From Deinococcus metallilatus (GTDB taxonomy: Bacteria; Deinococcota; Deinococci; Deinococcales; Deinococcaceae): a stretch of 64,000 bases of DNA. The translations under genes and the position numbers were made by a program. Below are positions 18,157-33,789 of this stretch, piece after piece. Under the pieces are notes generated by a model. The model was not told the DNA's origin, searched no databases, and saw only the letters and a program-made list of their open reading frames with translations. The DNA lies in the NCBI RefSeq assembly GCF_004758605.1, contig NZ_CP038512.1:124001-188000 (forward strand). The letters are read 5' to 3'. Positions within the stretch are counted from its first letter, which is position 1; each line of letters begins with the position of its first letter.

Positions 18157-18250
18157 GGCTTGTGGCCTGTGGCTTGTCGCTTGTAGATGAGCGAAAGCTT
18201 CAGCTTCCAGCCTTAGCCTCCACAAGCCACGAGCCACGCGCCACAAGCCT
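18157..18250 (+). repeat. Hairpin repeat with 7-nt units, family GCTTGTG/CCACAAG
   Basis: Between the two ABC genes, GCTTGTG, GCCTGTG, GCTTGTC, GCTTGTA follow in phase from the first stop codon. After a short spacer the complementary units CCACAAG, CCACGAG, CCACGCG, CCACAAG follow. The arms fold together with one extra unit on the right. It would form a long hairpin in the intercistronic RNA and may influence the ratio of the two subunits. Confidence 0.78.
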
Positions 18251-18265
18251 CCCCCGGAGCCACCC

Positions 18266-20080
18266 ATGACCACCACCTCCCCCCCTCCCGACCGCACCTT
18301 CGCCCTCTCCCGGCGGCTCTTTGCCTACAAGCCCTGGCTGTTCGCCTTCAACCTGCTGATGTGGGGCATGGTGCACGCCGCGCCCGCGCTGCTGACGCTG
18401 GCCGTGAGCAGCGTGTTCGGGCGGCTGGAGGAGGCGGACCGGCTGCGGCTGGCCGGGCAGCCGGTGGACCCGCTGATCGCCGCCGCCTGGGTGTCGGTGG
18501 GCTGGTTCGCGTTCGTGCGGGTGAGCCGCTTCGGCATCTTCTATGGCGCGTTCCGGGCGTGGATCGAGCTGTGGTACACGCTGGACGCGCTGGTGCGGCG
18601 CAACCTGCTGGGCTACCTGCTGACCGCGCGAGGCTCACGCCGCCTGCCCGACACCCCCGCCGAGGCCGTCAGCCGCTTCCGCGACGACGTGGACGACGTG
18701 GCCGGGTACACCGAGGTCTGGGTGGACGGCGCGGGGTTCGTCGTGTACTGCATTCTGGCCATTGGGATGATGGCGCGGGTGGACCCGGTCATCACGCTGC
18801 TGGTGTGCGCGCCACTCCTCCTGATGGTGGTGTTCGTGCAGCGCCTCTCGCCCCGGATTCGGACCTACCGCCGCCGCATGCGTGAGGCGACCGCCCGCGT
18901 GACCGACTTCATCGGGGAGACGTTCGGGGCCGTGAGCGCCGTGAAGCTCGCCGCGCGGGAGGGGCAGATGGTCGCGCACCTGGAAAAACTGGGCGAAACC
19001 CGGCGTCAGTCGGCCCTGCGCGACGTGCTGCTGACCGAGCTGATCCGGGGCGTGAACACCAACATGGTGAACCTCGCCGTGGGGCTGGTGCTGCTGCTGG
19101 GGGCCAACCGGGTGCGCGGCGGGCAGATGGACGTGGCCGACTTCGTGCTGTTCATCGGCCTGCTGCCGCGCCTGACCGGGAGCATGGGCTTTTTCGGGGA
19201 CGCGATTGCCCGCCACCGCCGCACCGGGGTCAGCTATGACCGCATGGAACGGCTCTTGCAGGACGCGCCGCAGGGCACGGTCGTCGCCCACCAGCCCGTC
19301 CACCTGTATGACGAGCCGCCCGCCGCCCCGGCCGTGCCCCGGGCCGAGCCGCTGGAAGAGCTGCGCGTGGAGGGCCTGACCGCCCATTACCCCGGCGGCG
19401 CGGGCATCACCGACATCAGCTTCCGTCTGCGCCGGGGCGAGTTCGTGGTGGTGACCGGGCGCATCGGCAGTGGCAAGACCACGCTGCTGCGCGCGCTGCT
19501 GGGGCTGATGCCGCGTGACAGTATGGACGGGAAGGGGGGGCACGTCTTCTGGAACGGTGCGGAGGTCACCGACCCCGCCGCCTTCCTGGTCCCGCCCCGC
19601 AGCGCGTACACCGCTCAGCTTCCCAGCCTCTTCTCCGACACCTTGCGCGAGAACGTGCTGAGTGGCAGCGACCCCGAGCGCCTGAACCGCGCCGTGCGTC
19701 TCGCGGTGCTGGAACCCGACCTCGCGCAGCTCTCGGCGGGGCTGGACACGCCGGTCGGGGCGCGCGGCGTGAAGCTCTCGGGCGGGCAGGTGCAGCGCGC
19801 GGCCGTCGCCCGGATGCTCGCCCGTGACGCGGACCTGCTGGTCTTCGACGACGTGTCCAGCGCCCTGGACGCCCGCACCGAGGCCCTGCTCTGGGACGGC
19901 CTCTTCCGCGAGACGGACGCCACCTGCCTGGTCGTCTCCCACCGCCGCGCCGCCCTGACCCGCGCCGACCGCATCCTGCTGCTGGAAGACGGGCACCTCA
20001 CGGGCGAGGGCACGCTGGAGGAGCTGCTCTCGGGCAGCGCGGAAATGCGGGCGCTGTGGGCGGAGGACGTGGGGGAGTAG
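18266..20080 (+). CDS. ABC exporter half-transporter, degenerate-site subunit
   Basis: A 604-aa ABC exporter with the same layout as its neighbour. Walker A is GRIGSGKTT (about residue 398), the signature is canonical LSGGQ, but Walker B reads LLVFDDVSSALD with Asp where the catalytic Glu is expected. Together the two proteins would form one active site (Glu of the first with LSGGQ of the second) and one degenerate site (Asp with LSAGQ), as in known asymmetric heterodimeric exporters. The start ATG has GGAG 7 nt upstream. The 109 nt between the genes holds a hairpin repeat. Confidence 0.93.
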   Translation: MTTTSPPPDRTFALSRRLFAYKPWLFAFNLLMWGMVHAAPALLTLAVSSVFGRLEEADRLRLAGQPVDPLIAAAWVSVGWFAFVRVSRFGIFYGAFRAWIELWYTLDALVRRNLLGYLLTARGSRRLPDTPAEAVSRFRDDVDDVAGYTEVWVDGAGFVVYCILAIGMMARVDPVITLLVCAPLLLMVVFVQRLSPRIRTYRRRMREATARVTDFIGETFGAVSAVKLAAREGQMVAHLEKLGETRRQSALRDVLLTELIRGVNTNMVNLAVGLVLLLGANRVRGGQMDVADFVLFIGLLPRLTGSMGFFGDAIARHRRTGVSYDRMERLLQDAPQGTVVAHQPVHLYDEPPAAPAVPRAEPLEELRVEGLTAHYPGGAGITDISFRLRRGEFVVVTGRIGSGKTTLLRALLGLMPRDSMDGKGGHVFWNGAEVTDPAAFLVPPRSAYTAQLPSLFSDTLRENVLSGSDPERLNRAVRLAVLEPDLAQLSAGLDTPVGARGVKLSGGQVQRAAVARMLARDADLLVFDDVSSALDARTEALLWDGLFRETDATCLVVSHRRAALTRADRILLLEDGHLTGEGTLEELLSGSAEMRALWAEDVGE

Positions 20081-20105
20081 GTCATACGGGATTGCTCCGA
20101 TTCCC

Positions 20106-20190
20106 GAACATCCAGGAAAGCGCCGGATGTTCTTCCGTCGCCGCCAGCCGGTAGTTTCTTCTTCTCTGCTTCGCAGCTTTGCAAGTCCGC
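20106..20190 (+). repeat. Convergent-end hairpin plus dispersed CTCTGC-GCAGCTCTACGAGTCC-type repeat
   Basis: GAACATCC (20106-20113) and GGATGTTC (20125-20132) form a perfect 8-bp hairpin between the ABC gene and the convergent lipoprotein gene. At 20164-20190 follows a copy of a dispersed element, CTCTGC, GCAGCTTTGC, AAGTCCGC. Other copies lie at 32665-32690, 32815-32839 and inside hemW at 54982-55010. Confidence 0.65.
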
Positions 20191-20224
20191 TCGCCCCTCG
20201 TCTTCGACTCGCCTGAAGTTGGCA

Positions 20225-20656
20225 TCAGTTGGAGGGGACAGCCGTGAACGTTCCGGCATCTGACCAGCCGCTGGCGCTGATGTTGGTCCACGTTCCCGTG
20301 AGTTTGCCCCCCGCCAGCGTGCCGGAGAGGGTCACGCTCCCGGCGTAGTCACCCGACCCGTAGGCGGTGAAGTTGAACTGGTTGCCGCTGACGGTGCCGC
20401 TGACCCGCCCAAAGGGTTCGTAGGTGTACGGGGGCGGGCCCACGCTGGGGTCGGGGACGATCCCGGCCTGACCGCTGACGGCATTGCCCCGCTGCGTGAG
20501 GTTGAACTGGAAGATCTGGAGCGGCAGAAGCGTGCCGTTCAGCGTCGCCACCCAGGTGCCCGTCACATCGATGGTGGGCGCGGCCAGCGGAGGCGCGCTG
20601 CCCCCGCACGCTGAGAGGCCGAGGACCAGCGCCGGAAGCAGCAGGAGCTTTTTCAT
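20225..20656 (-). CDS. Small lipoprotein, probable beta-barrel fold
   Basis: A 143-aa lipoprotein: MKKLLLLPALVLGLSACGG is a type II signal with Cys at the cleavage site. The mature part alternates short hydrophobic strands with turns (ITVTGTWV-like, FNLTQRGNAVSGQAG, FGRVSGTVSG, SVTLSGTLAGGKLTGTW), suggesting a small antiparallel beta barrel. Function unknown. A minus-strand TACGCT (20662-20667) lies 5 nt before the ATG. It is divergent from the haem-importer operon. Confidence 0.8.
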   Translation of the reverse strand: MKKLLLLPALVLGLSACGGSAPPLAAPTIDVTGTWVATLNGTLLPLQIFQFNLTQRGNAVSGQAGIVPDPSVGPPPYTYEPFGRVSGTVSGNQFNFTAYGSGDYAGSVTLSGTLAGGKLTGTWTNISASGWSDAGTFTAVPSN

Positions 20657-20708
20657 ACCCCAGCGTAGCGTCCCCGCTGCTCCGGTCAGGCACCCGGATT
20701 ACTTTCAA

Positions 20709-20737
20709 ACTTGACTTAAACGCTCGGATTAAGCAGG
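20709..20737 (+). promoter_or_regulatory. Probable sigma-70 promoter of the hmuTUV-like operon
   Basis: TTGACT is followed after 17 nt by CAGGAT, about 85 nt upstream of the binding-protein start. The -35 box is good and the -10 box is weak. The region is AT-richer than its surroundings. A Fur- or DtxR-type operator would be expected here but no convincing palindrome was found. Confidence 0.45.
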
Positions 20738-20819
20738 ATAAGCGCGACAGTCGATGACCGTCCGGCCGAAGGCGGCCAGGACAGCGTTCTCTTTTGCCCT
20801 TTCTCCCCCTGGAGCTTCC

Positions 20820-23604
<2,785 letters not shown>

Positions 23605-23680
23605 GGAGCGGGCCGCCACGCCTCGAGGCGGACAAACTCGCGTCAAGTAAAGAGGGCTGCTGGAGGAGGCGGCCTTATTT

Positions 23681-24001
23681 TTATTTTTTTGGCACTTCTT
23701 TCCGGGCGTAGACCCAAACCGCTTCAATCTCGATGGAAGCAGGAGCATCTATCCGCACCAGTTGGGCTTCTACGGATACATCAGCAGCAAAGTCGCCCGA
23801 GATTTCTCCCTCGACATCGTTCATAGCCTCGCGCAGGCTTGCGCTTGGTGAGCCTTCGTGGACACACAGAACCTGAACGCTTCGCCCATTCAGCGCAAAG
23901 CCTACGCGGCGTATCTCCGGCGTAACTGCGCCCAGTAAGGCACGAACAACGCTTAGAGCGACGTTTTCTCTTTTGAGAACACTCTCTGTAAGAGCGTCCA
24001 T
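23681..24001 (-). CDS. Hypothetical small acidic protein of lower GC than its neighbours
   Basis: A 106-aa protein (LKRENVALSVVRALLGAVTP at the N-terminus; VSVEAQLVRIDAP near the C-terminus). It is acidic and mixed alpha/beta. No family is certain; the shape resembles small immunity-type proteins but no toxin partner is adjacent. Codon choice and base composition (about 52 % GC) differ clearly from the surrounding genes, and an AT-rich tail follows the stop, which suggests acquisition by transfer. It lies 11 nt from phoU on the same strand. Confidence 0.6.
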   Translation of the reverse strand: MDALTESVLKRENVALSVVRALLGAVTPEIRRVGFALNGRSVQVLCVHEGSPSASLREAMNDVEGEISGDFAADVSVEAQLVRIDAPASIEIEAVWVYARKEVPKK

Positions 24002-24012
24002 ATTCCCTCCCC

Positions 24013-24657
<645 letters not shown>

Positions 24658-25035
24658 GGGGACTCCTGTGAGCGAAGGTAGCACCGGGACGGTCCGCTGA
24701 GGTCATGGGCCGGTCAGCCCGGGCCGTGGGCAAAACGTCAGCTCGATTTTAGGACGTTTCTGGAAGGGATGAGAAGGCAATGTGCCAGTCTGTTCTCTTT
24801 TCGGAAGAAGCTTTCAGAATAGGTCTTCTTCTGACCCTGTTTTGGAGACAGAAAGTGATTTCGGCGTTTGCCGGACGGCTCTTGTCGCCTGAATGCCGCA
24901 GGAAAAGAAATGAAGCTCTCTTTAACCTCCTGCCTGGCGCCAGCAATTCTCCAGAAAGTTTTTGTTTTTCTCAGATAAGCGGGCAGGGCAGTGCCCACAA
25001 TGGCGACGAAGACCGGAACCCAGCAAGGAGGGATC
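24658..25035. other. AT-richer intergenic region of about 380 nt with small inverted repeats
   Basis: No supportable gene. The stretch is markedly lower in GC than its surroundings. AAACGTC (24733-24739) faces GACGTTT (24753-24759), and a 10-bp perfect palindrome CTGGCGCCAG is at 24934-24943. It must contain the promoters of phoU (minus) and of the PRC-barrel gene (plus), but no convincing -35/-10 pair was found for the latter. Confidence 0.5.
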
Positions 25036-25950
25036 ATGACCCATCTTCATAGACTGTCCGACAGGTGGTCCGACGTTTCCAACGCTTACCGCGAGGATTT
25101 TCAGGACACCCAGATCTACAGCCCCATCGGTGCACCCGCCTACCTCACCGGGCAGCGGCAGATCGGGACCGTCCGCGACGCCCTAGTCGACGATGACTAC
25201 GGCAAGATCCGTTACCTCATCGTGGACGATGACGGCGGCAGCCTGAATGGTGCTCTCCTGATCCCCATCGGCTACGCGCGGATCGAGGATGACGGCGTCT
25301 ACTTCGACGGCCTCACGTCCGCCCAGCTCGATGCGCTGCACCGTTACAGCGACGACGAGGACTACACCTTTGACCTTCAGAGCCAGGACGAGCGGATGCT
25401 GCGGGGCAATACCGCCGCCGGGGACATGGGCACCGCCGCGACGGGTGTTGCGGCGACCGGGGCTGCGGCGACCGAGGCTCTGGCGACTGGGGCCTACGAC
25501 TACCGCGACAACGACGCCAACGACCAGATGTTCAAGACCCCGGAACGCCTCCAGCTCCTCGAAGAACGCCTCAGGGTCGATAAGGAGCGGTATCAGGCCG
25601 GGAGCGTGGAGATCGGCAAGCATGTGGAAACCCGCCAGGAAACGGTGAACGTGCCGGTTCAGCGCGAGGAAGTGATCATCGAGCGCCACCCGGTGACCGA
25701 CGCCCGCCCGGTCGAGGGGGACGTCCTCTCGAACAGCCAGAGCGAGACGGTCCGGGTGGACCTGGAAGCGGAGCGGCCCACAGTCAGCAAGCAGGCGTTC
25801 GTGACCGAGGAGGTCGAGGTGGGCAAGCGCACCGTGACCGAAACCCAGACGGTCACCGACACCGTCGGCCGGGAAGTGCTGGATGTCCAGCAGACCGGCG
25901 ACGTTCAGGTCACGCGCGATCAGGACGACCGCCGCGACAACCGCAGTTGA
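25036..25950 (+). CDS. PRC-barrel and DUF2382 (YsnF/AvaK) domain stress protein
   Basis: A 304-aa protein. The N-terminal PRC-barrel ([20 protein letters not shown] to about residue 95) is joined by an Ala/Thr/Gly linker ([20 protein letters not shown]) to a C-terminal DUF2382 domain with alternating charged strands ([29 protein letters not shown]). Proteins of this architecture are general-stress-induced in many bacteria; the molecular role is unknown. The start ATG 25036 has AAGGAGG 4 nt upstream. It is highly acidic and has no signal peptide. Confidence 0.88.
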   Translation: MTHLHRLSDRWSDVSNAYREDFQDTQIYSPIGAPAYLTGQRQIGTVRDALVDDDYGKIRYLIVDDDGGSLNGALLIPIGYARIEDDGVYFDGLTSAQLDALHRYSDDEDYTFDLQSQDERMLRGNTAAGDMGTAATGVAATGAAATEALATGAYDYRDNDANDQMFKTPERLQLLEERLRVDKERYQAGSVEIGKHVETRQETVNVPVQREEVIIERHPVTDARPVEGDVLSNSQSETVRVDLEAERPTVSKQAFVTEEVEVGKRTVTETQTVTDTVGREVLDVQQTGDVQVTRDQDDRRDNRS

Positions 25951-25999
25951 CCGCCGCGCACGCCCCATCCCACGCTCCCTTTCTTTTCAGGAGGACACC

Positions 26000-26329
26000 A
26001 TGACGTCGAATCTCAAGAAAGCCCTGATCGCCCTGGCCCTGGTGGCCGTCCCGGTGACCGCTTCCGCCCAGACGAGTGACACTTCCACCACAACCGGCAC
26101 CACCACCACGGGCACCACCACCGGGACCGATACCAGCAACGTGCAGAACAACGCGGTGACCACGCCCACCGAGAACGACGGCATCCCGGGCAATGAACCC
26201 GCGCCCGCGAACCGCGGCTTCCCCTGGGGCCTGCTGGGCCTGATCGGGCTGGCGGGCCTGGCCGGACGGGGCAACCAGCGGACCGAGGTGCGCCTGGGTG
26301 GCCCGACGGAAGGACCGCGCCCGAGCTGA
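26000..26329 (+). CDS. Secreted WGxxGxxG-motif small protein
   Basis: A 109-aa exported protein. The signal peptide KKALIALALVAVPVTASA is followed by a Thr/Gly-rich disordered stretch (TTTGTTTTGTTTGTD), then the hydrophobic segment WGLLGLIGLAGLAG, which is the WGxxGxxG signature known from small surface proteins of many bacteria. It ends in a charged tail. Function unknown; the segment could act as a sorting or membrane anchor. An AGGAGG box is 6 nt before the ATG. It follows the DUF2382 gene by 49 nt and is followed by a terminator. Confidence 0.75.
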   Translation: MTSNLKKALIALALVAVPVTASAQTSDTSTTTGTTTTGTTTGTDTSNVQNNAVTTPTENDGIPGNEPAPANRGFPWGLLGLIGLAGLAGRGNQRTEVRLGGPTEGPRPS

Positions 26330-26368
26330 AGCCGGAGCGGCCGGGACCGCCTGGCCGAGCAAAGGGGG

Positions 26369-26402
26369 GAGGGAGAGCAGGCGGGCTCCCTCTCCCTTCT
26401 TG
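26369..26402 (+). terminator. Hairpin with T-rich tail after the WGxxGxxG gene
   Basis: GAGGGAG (26369-26375) pairs with CTCCCTC (26386-26392), followed by TCCCTTCTTGTT. It lies between the convergent WGxxGxxG gene and the histidine kinase gene. Confidence 0.6.
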
Positions 26403-26424
26403 TTCCGCGCCGGGCCGGGCCTGC

Positions 26425-28094
<1,670 letters not shown>

Positions 28095-28137
28095 CAGGAC
28101 CCATTGTGCGGCCGGAAGTCAGGCGAATGTCAGGAGC

Positions 28138-28194
28138 AGCTTTCAGCGGTCAGCCCTCAGCTTTGTGTTGGCTGAAGGCTGACCGCTGACGGCT
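28138..28194 (+). repeat. Hairpin repeat with 7-nt units, family GGCTGAA/GGCTGAC
   Basis: Left arm 28138-28161 and right arm 28171-28194 (24 nt each, three mismatches) flank a 9-nt loop. The right arm is a run of heptamers: GGCTGAA, GGCTGAC, CGCTGAC, GGCT. It lies between the response-regulator start and the rsfS stop, so it may end the yqeK-LCP-rsfS transcript. Confidence 0.8.
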
Positions 28195-28199
28195 CTCTC

Positions 28200-29937
<1,738 letters not shown>

Positions 29938-29941
<4 letters not shown>

Positions 29942-30588
29942 GTGGGGGGGTGGGGGTCGGGCGCGGTGGGAGCCAGGGCGCCGCCCGCCGGGGCCGTGAC
30001 CACCGCGGGCTGACCCCCGCAGGACAGGGCCTGGTAAGCGCGCAGCGTGCGGGGATGCACCTGAATCCCGCGGCCCTGGAGGTAGGTCACCTTGGAGACG
30101 ATGGCGCAGTTGAGGGCCGCTTCCAGGTCACGCAGCGCCAGCTCGCGGATGTCGTCGTTCACGCCGCGTCCGGGTTCGGACACGTCCGCCACGTACACGC
30201 AGGCGGCCACCGGGTTTCCGCCACGCGGGCCGGTGGTGTGGTCCTCGACGGCTTCCAGCACCACCCGGTCCGCGTACCCCCAGCGTTCCAGCAGGGTGCG
30301 CGCGGCCCGGCCGTGCAGGGCGAGGGGATGGGCGCTGTCGATGGGGCACTCGGGCGGCGCGAGGCGCAGCAGTTCGGCGTCGGGCAGGTCGCGGGCGATG
30401 TCGTGCAGGATTCCGGCCGCGTAGGCGCGGGCCTCGTCCAGGCCGTTGGCGCGGGCGATCCGGCAGGCGAGTTCGGCCACGCGCAGCACATGCTCGAAGC
30501 GGCGCGGGCGCACCATCAGCCGCACACGTTCGTCCCAGCCGACCAGTTCGGCCAGCGGGTGCCGGAAGCCGGGCAGCTCGGCGATCAT
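29938..30588 (-). CDS. yqeK: YqeK-type HD-domain phosphohydrolase
   Basis: A 216-aa HD protein. The metal motif is AAGILHDIARDLP with RFEHVLRVAELACRIA before it and EAVEDHTTGPRGG after it, as in YqeK, which splits Ap4A symmetrically. The start was set at ATG 30588 because the stop of an upstream 10-codon frame overlaps it by ATGA; an alternative GTG at 30612 is in frame and would add eight residues. It heads the yqeK-LCP-rsfS operon, placing alarmone breakdown beside ribosome silencing. Confidence 0.88.
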
Positions 30589-30617
30589 ATGGCCAAGTGG
30601 GTCATGCGCCACACCAT
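30585..30617 (-). CDS. Possible 10-codon leaderless leader peptide before yqeK
   Basis: A minus-strand TATACT (30624-30629) lies 6 nt before ATG 30617. That ATG opens a frame of ten codons (MVWRMTHLAI) whose TGA overlaps the yqeK ATG (ATGA). By the leaderless spacing rule seen throughout the window, this short frame rather than yqeK would be translated from the mRNA 5' end, with yqeK translated by coupling. No homology can be claimed for a peptide this short. Confidence 0.5.
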   Translation of the reverse strand: MVWRMTHLAI

Positions 30618-30704
30618 AGCGGGAGTATACGCCCCGCCGCCCCCCAAATCCTGATGTTCACCCCAGTCGTTCCTCCTGGCCGCCTTTCCCGTGGGCCGCC
30701 GCGA

Positions 30705-31687
30705 TCAGCGCGGCTCCGTCCCGCTCCCGGTGCCCGGCGTCAGGGAGGTGCGGCGTTCCACCGTCAGGCGCACGTTGACCCGCTCCAGCACCTGGGCACC
30801 GGCCGGGACGCGCAGGGTGACCGGGGCCGTGTAGGTGCCCTCGTGGTACGTGACGGTGCCGGGCACCTCGCGCAGGTTGGCCAGCAGTTCCGGTGCGGCG
30901 ACCACGCGCACGCTGCTCGGCTGCACGCTGGCTGAGACGACCCGCAGTGTGGCGGGCGGACGGTTCAGCACCACGGGCAGGGTCTTGATCGGCAGCTCGC
31001 CGGTGTCCAGGCGGCGCACCGTGACGGTGGCGGGCCGGGTGATCACGCCCTGGACCGGCGCGCCCTGGTCGTTCAGGGCGATCAGGGGGGCCTCGTGGTC
31101 CTCACCGGGGGCCAGGGACAGCGGGCTGCTGACCAGGCGGCGCACGGTCGTCACCACCCGGCCCGGTCCGCTGACGGACGCCTCGCCGGGCGTCACGACG
31201 TAGCGGGGCACGCTGGTTTCGGAGGGCGCGGCGACACTCAGGGTCACCGGGAGCGTGCGGGTGAGCAGGGTATCCACGAAGCCCTGCACCCGCTCGGGCG
31301 TCTGCCGCCGCAGCACCGTCCCGGTGGGGGCCTGGACCGTCACCGGCCGGGTGAAGCTGCCCTCCGGCACGCCCGTCACGTCCACGACGGCGTCGATGGC
31401 GTCGCCGCTCAGCTCGCGCAGCCGCTCGGGCCGCCCACTGAGGATCACGCGGACGGTGGCGGGCGAGAGGCCGCTCACGGTGCGGGTGCCCACGCCGCGC
31501 CCGCCGGTCGTGTCGCTGACCGTGACCGGCACGTCGTAGCCCTGCTCGACGTTGGCGCGGCGGTCGGCGGTCGCCACGAACCACAGGGTCACGGCCACCG
31601 CCAGCGCCAGCAGCTTGGCGGGCAGGTTGTGCAGGAACCGCCGCCACAGGTAACGCGGGTTGGCCCAGCGGCCCAGTTGCCCCCCCG

Positions 31688-31691
<4 letters not shown>
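30705..31691 (-). CDS. cdaR: YbbR-domain protein, CdaA partner (CdaR-like)
   Basis: A 328-aa protein with an N-terminal membrane helix (LPAKLLALAVAVTLWFVAT) followed by three to four YbbR-like repeats, each rich in beta strands (YDVPVTVSDTTGG; LPVTLSVAAPSE; ITRPATVTVRRLDTG). CdaR-type proteins sit outside the membrane and modulate the diadenylate cyclase. Its GTG start overlaps the cdaA stop, supporting the assignment. Confidence 0.9.
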
Positions 31692-32499
<808 letters not shown>

Positions 32500-32524
<25 letters not shown>

Positions 32525-32565
32525 GCGCGGCGCTCCTTCCCGCCGCGTGGGCAACCGTGCGGCAC
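32500..32565 (-). CDS. Possible 21-codon leaderless upstream ORF overlapping the cdaA start
   Basis: GTG 32565 lies exactly 6 nt after the -10 box TATAGT (32572-32577). It opens a 21-codon frame, rich in Arg, Cys and Gly, that runs past the cdaA ATG in another frame and stops at 32500. If translated from the mRNA end, it would compete with or modulate cdaA initiation. The alternative is an ordinary leader with a ribosome binding site and no translation of this frame. Confidence 0.35.
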
Positions 32566-32577
32566 CCGCCCACTATA

Positions 32578-33046
32578 GGGCCAGCGCCTGACCAGCGGCC
32601 CGCACAACCGTGAGAAAACAGGGCCACGCAAAGTCGCAAGGTTCGCACAGCCCTGGTCTAACCCTTCTGCTGCGCGGTTCTGCGAGTCCGGCCCTGCGGG
32701 CCACCTCCCCTCAAGACGGCTGATATGCATTACAGGGCTGGCGGGCAGGAAAAGCGGGAGCGTTTTTCTTGTCTGGCACGAGGGTGAGCTTCGCCCGCCA
32801 CCCCCTCCCCAGCCCTCTGCTTCGCAGCTCTACGAGTCCCCTGCAAGGGGGAGGGAGAAAAAACCCATCCCAGACAGCGAGCTTCTATTGCGCATCAAGA
32901 GTTCAAAGGGGGGCAATGATATTGGCTTGCTGGAGGGCAATCAGCAAAGCTGACTGAGGGTTTGACCGGGGCGCGCACTTCCAAAACCGGACGTTGCGGT
33001 TGCCCTGCGTGAGGAAAGGCCCAGCGCATCTCTCCCGCGTCCTGTC
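32578..33046. repeat. Gene-free stretch with two copies of a dispersed repeat
   Basis: About 470 nt between cdaA and the next gene contain no supportable gene. Copies of the dispersed element lie at 32665-32690 (TTCTGC, then GGTTCTGCGAGTCC) and 32815-32839 (CTCTGC, then GCAGCTCTACGAGTCC). The second is flanked by C-rich (CCACCCCCTCCCC) and G-rich (AAGGGGGAGGGAG) ends that pair, so the whole 32798-32858 unit could fold into one hairpin. Confidence 0.6.
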
Positions 33047-33059
33047 TACACTGGGGGCT

Positions 33060-33740
33060 ATGCAACTCCGTTTCCTGGGCCAGAGTGCTTTTCTGCTGAG
33101 CAGCGGCGACCACCGCGTCCTGATCGACCCCTTTATCGCGGGCAATCCCAAGTCGCCCATCACCGTTGAGGAGGCGCTGGGCTGGAACGTGGACGCCGTG
33201 CTGATCAGCCACGCGCACGGCGACCACTGGGGCAACGCGCTGGACTTTGCCAAAGCCGGGGTGCCCATCATCGGTACCGCCGAGATCGGCCATTACGCGG
33301 AGAAGAACGGCGCGCAGAACGCCGTCGCCATGAACATCGGCGGCACCTACCGCGCCCCCTGGGGCAGCGTCACGCTGACCCCCGCCTGGCATTCCTCCTC
33401 CTTTCCCGACGGCACCTACGGCGGGATGCCCACCGGCCTCATCATCGAGATGGACGGCGTGCGGGTGTACCACGCGGGGGATACGGGCCTCTTTTCCGAC
33501 ATGCGGCTGATCGGTGACACGGGCCTCGACGTCGCCCTGCTGCCCATTGGGGACCACTACACGATGGGGCCGGAGGAGGCCGCCCGCGCGCTGGACCTGC
33601 TGCGTCCCCGCATCGCCATCCCCATGCACTACGGCACCTTCCCGGTCCTGACCGGCGACCCACAGGTCTTTGCGCGCGAAGGCCGTGAGCGCGGCGTGGA
33701 CGTGCGGGTGCTGGCGCCGGGGGAGACGACGGAAGTGTGA
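33060..33740 (+). CDS. Metal-dependent hydrolase, UPF0173 (metallo-beta-lactamase fold)
   Basis: A 226-aa MBL-fold protein. The metal motif HxHxDH reads ISHAHGDHWGNAL; further ligands lie in TPAWHSSSFPDG, VYHAGDTGLFSDM and IPMHYGTFP. This matches UPF0173. The natural substrate is unknown. TACACT (33047-33052) is 7 nt before ATG 33060, which decides the start; a longer frame from 32994 lies before the promoter. Confidence 0.92.
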   Translation: MQLRFLGQSAFLLSSGDHRVLIDPFIAGNPKSPITVEEALGWNVDAVLISHAHGDHWGNALDFAKAGVPIIGTAEIGHYAEKNGAQNAVAMNIGGTYRAPWGSVTLTPAWHSSSFPDGTYGGMPTGLIIEMDGVRVYHAGDTGLFSDMRLIGDTGLDVALLPIGDHYTMGPEEAARALDLLRPRIAIPMHYGTFPVLTGDPQVFAREGRERGVDVRVLAPGETTEV

Positions 33741-33789
33741 GGGGCAATTCCCCGGCGGGGAGAAGCTGCCGGAATCCTAAACTCTCCCC

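Noticed and set aside
15775..18297. Very long antisense open frame (about 840 codons, minus strand)
   Set aside because: It lies opposite the HIT gene and the first ABC exporter gene; its translation is His/Gln/Arg-rich with no domain, the usual shadow of GC-rich coding DNA.
24738..25037. Minus-strand frame of 99 codons in the AT-rich gap upstream of the DUF2382 gene
   Set aside because: No start signal and no protein-like composition; it overlaps the ribosome binding site of the DUF2382 gene.
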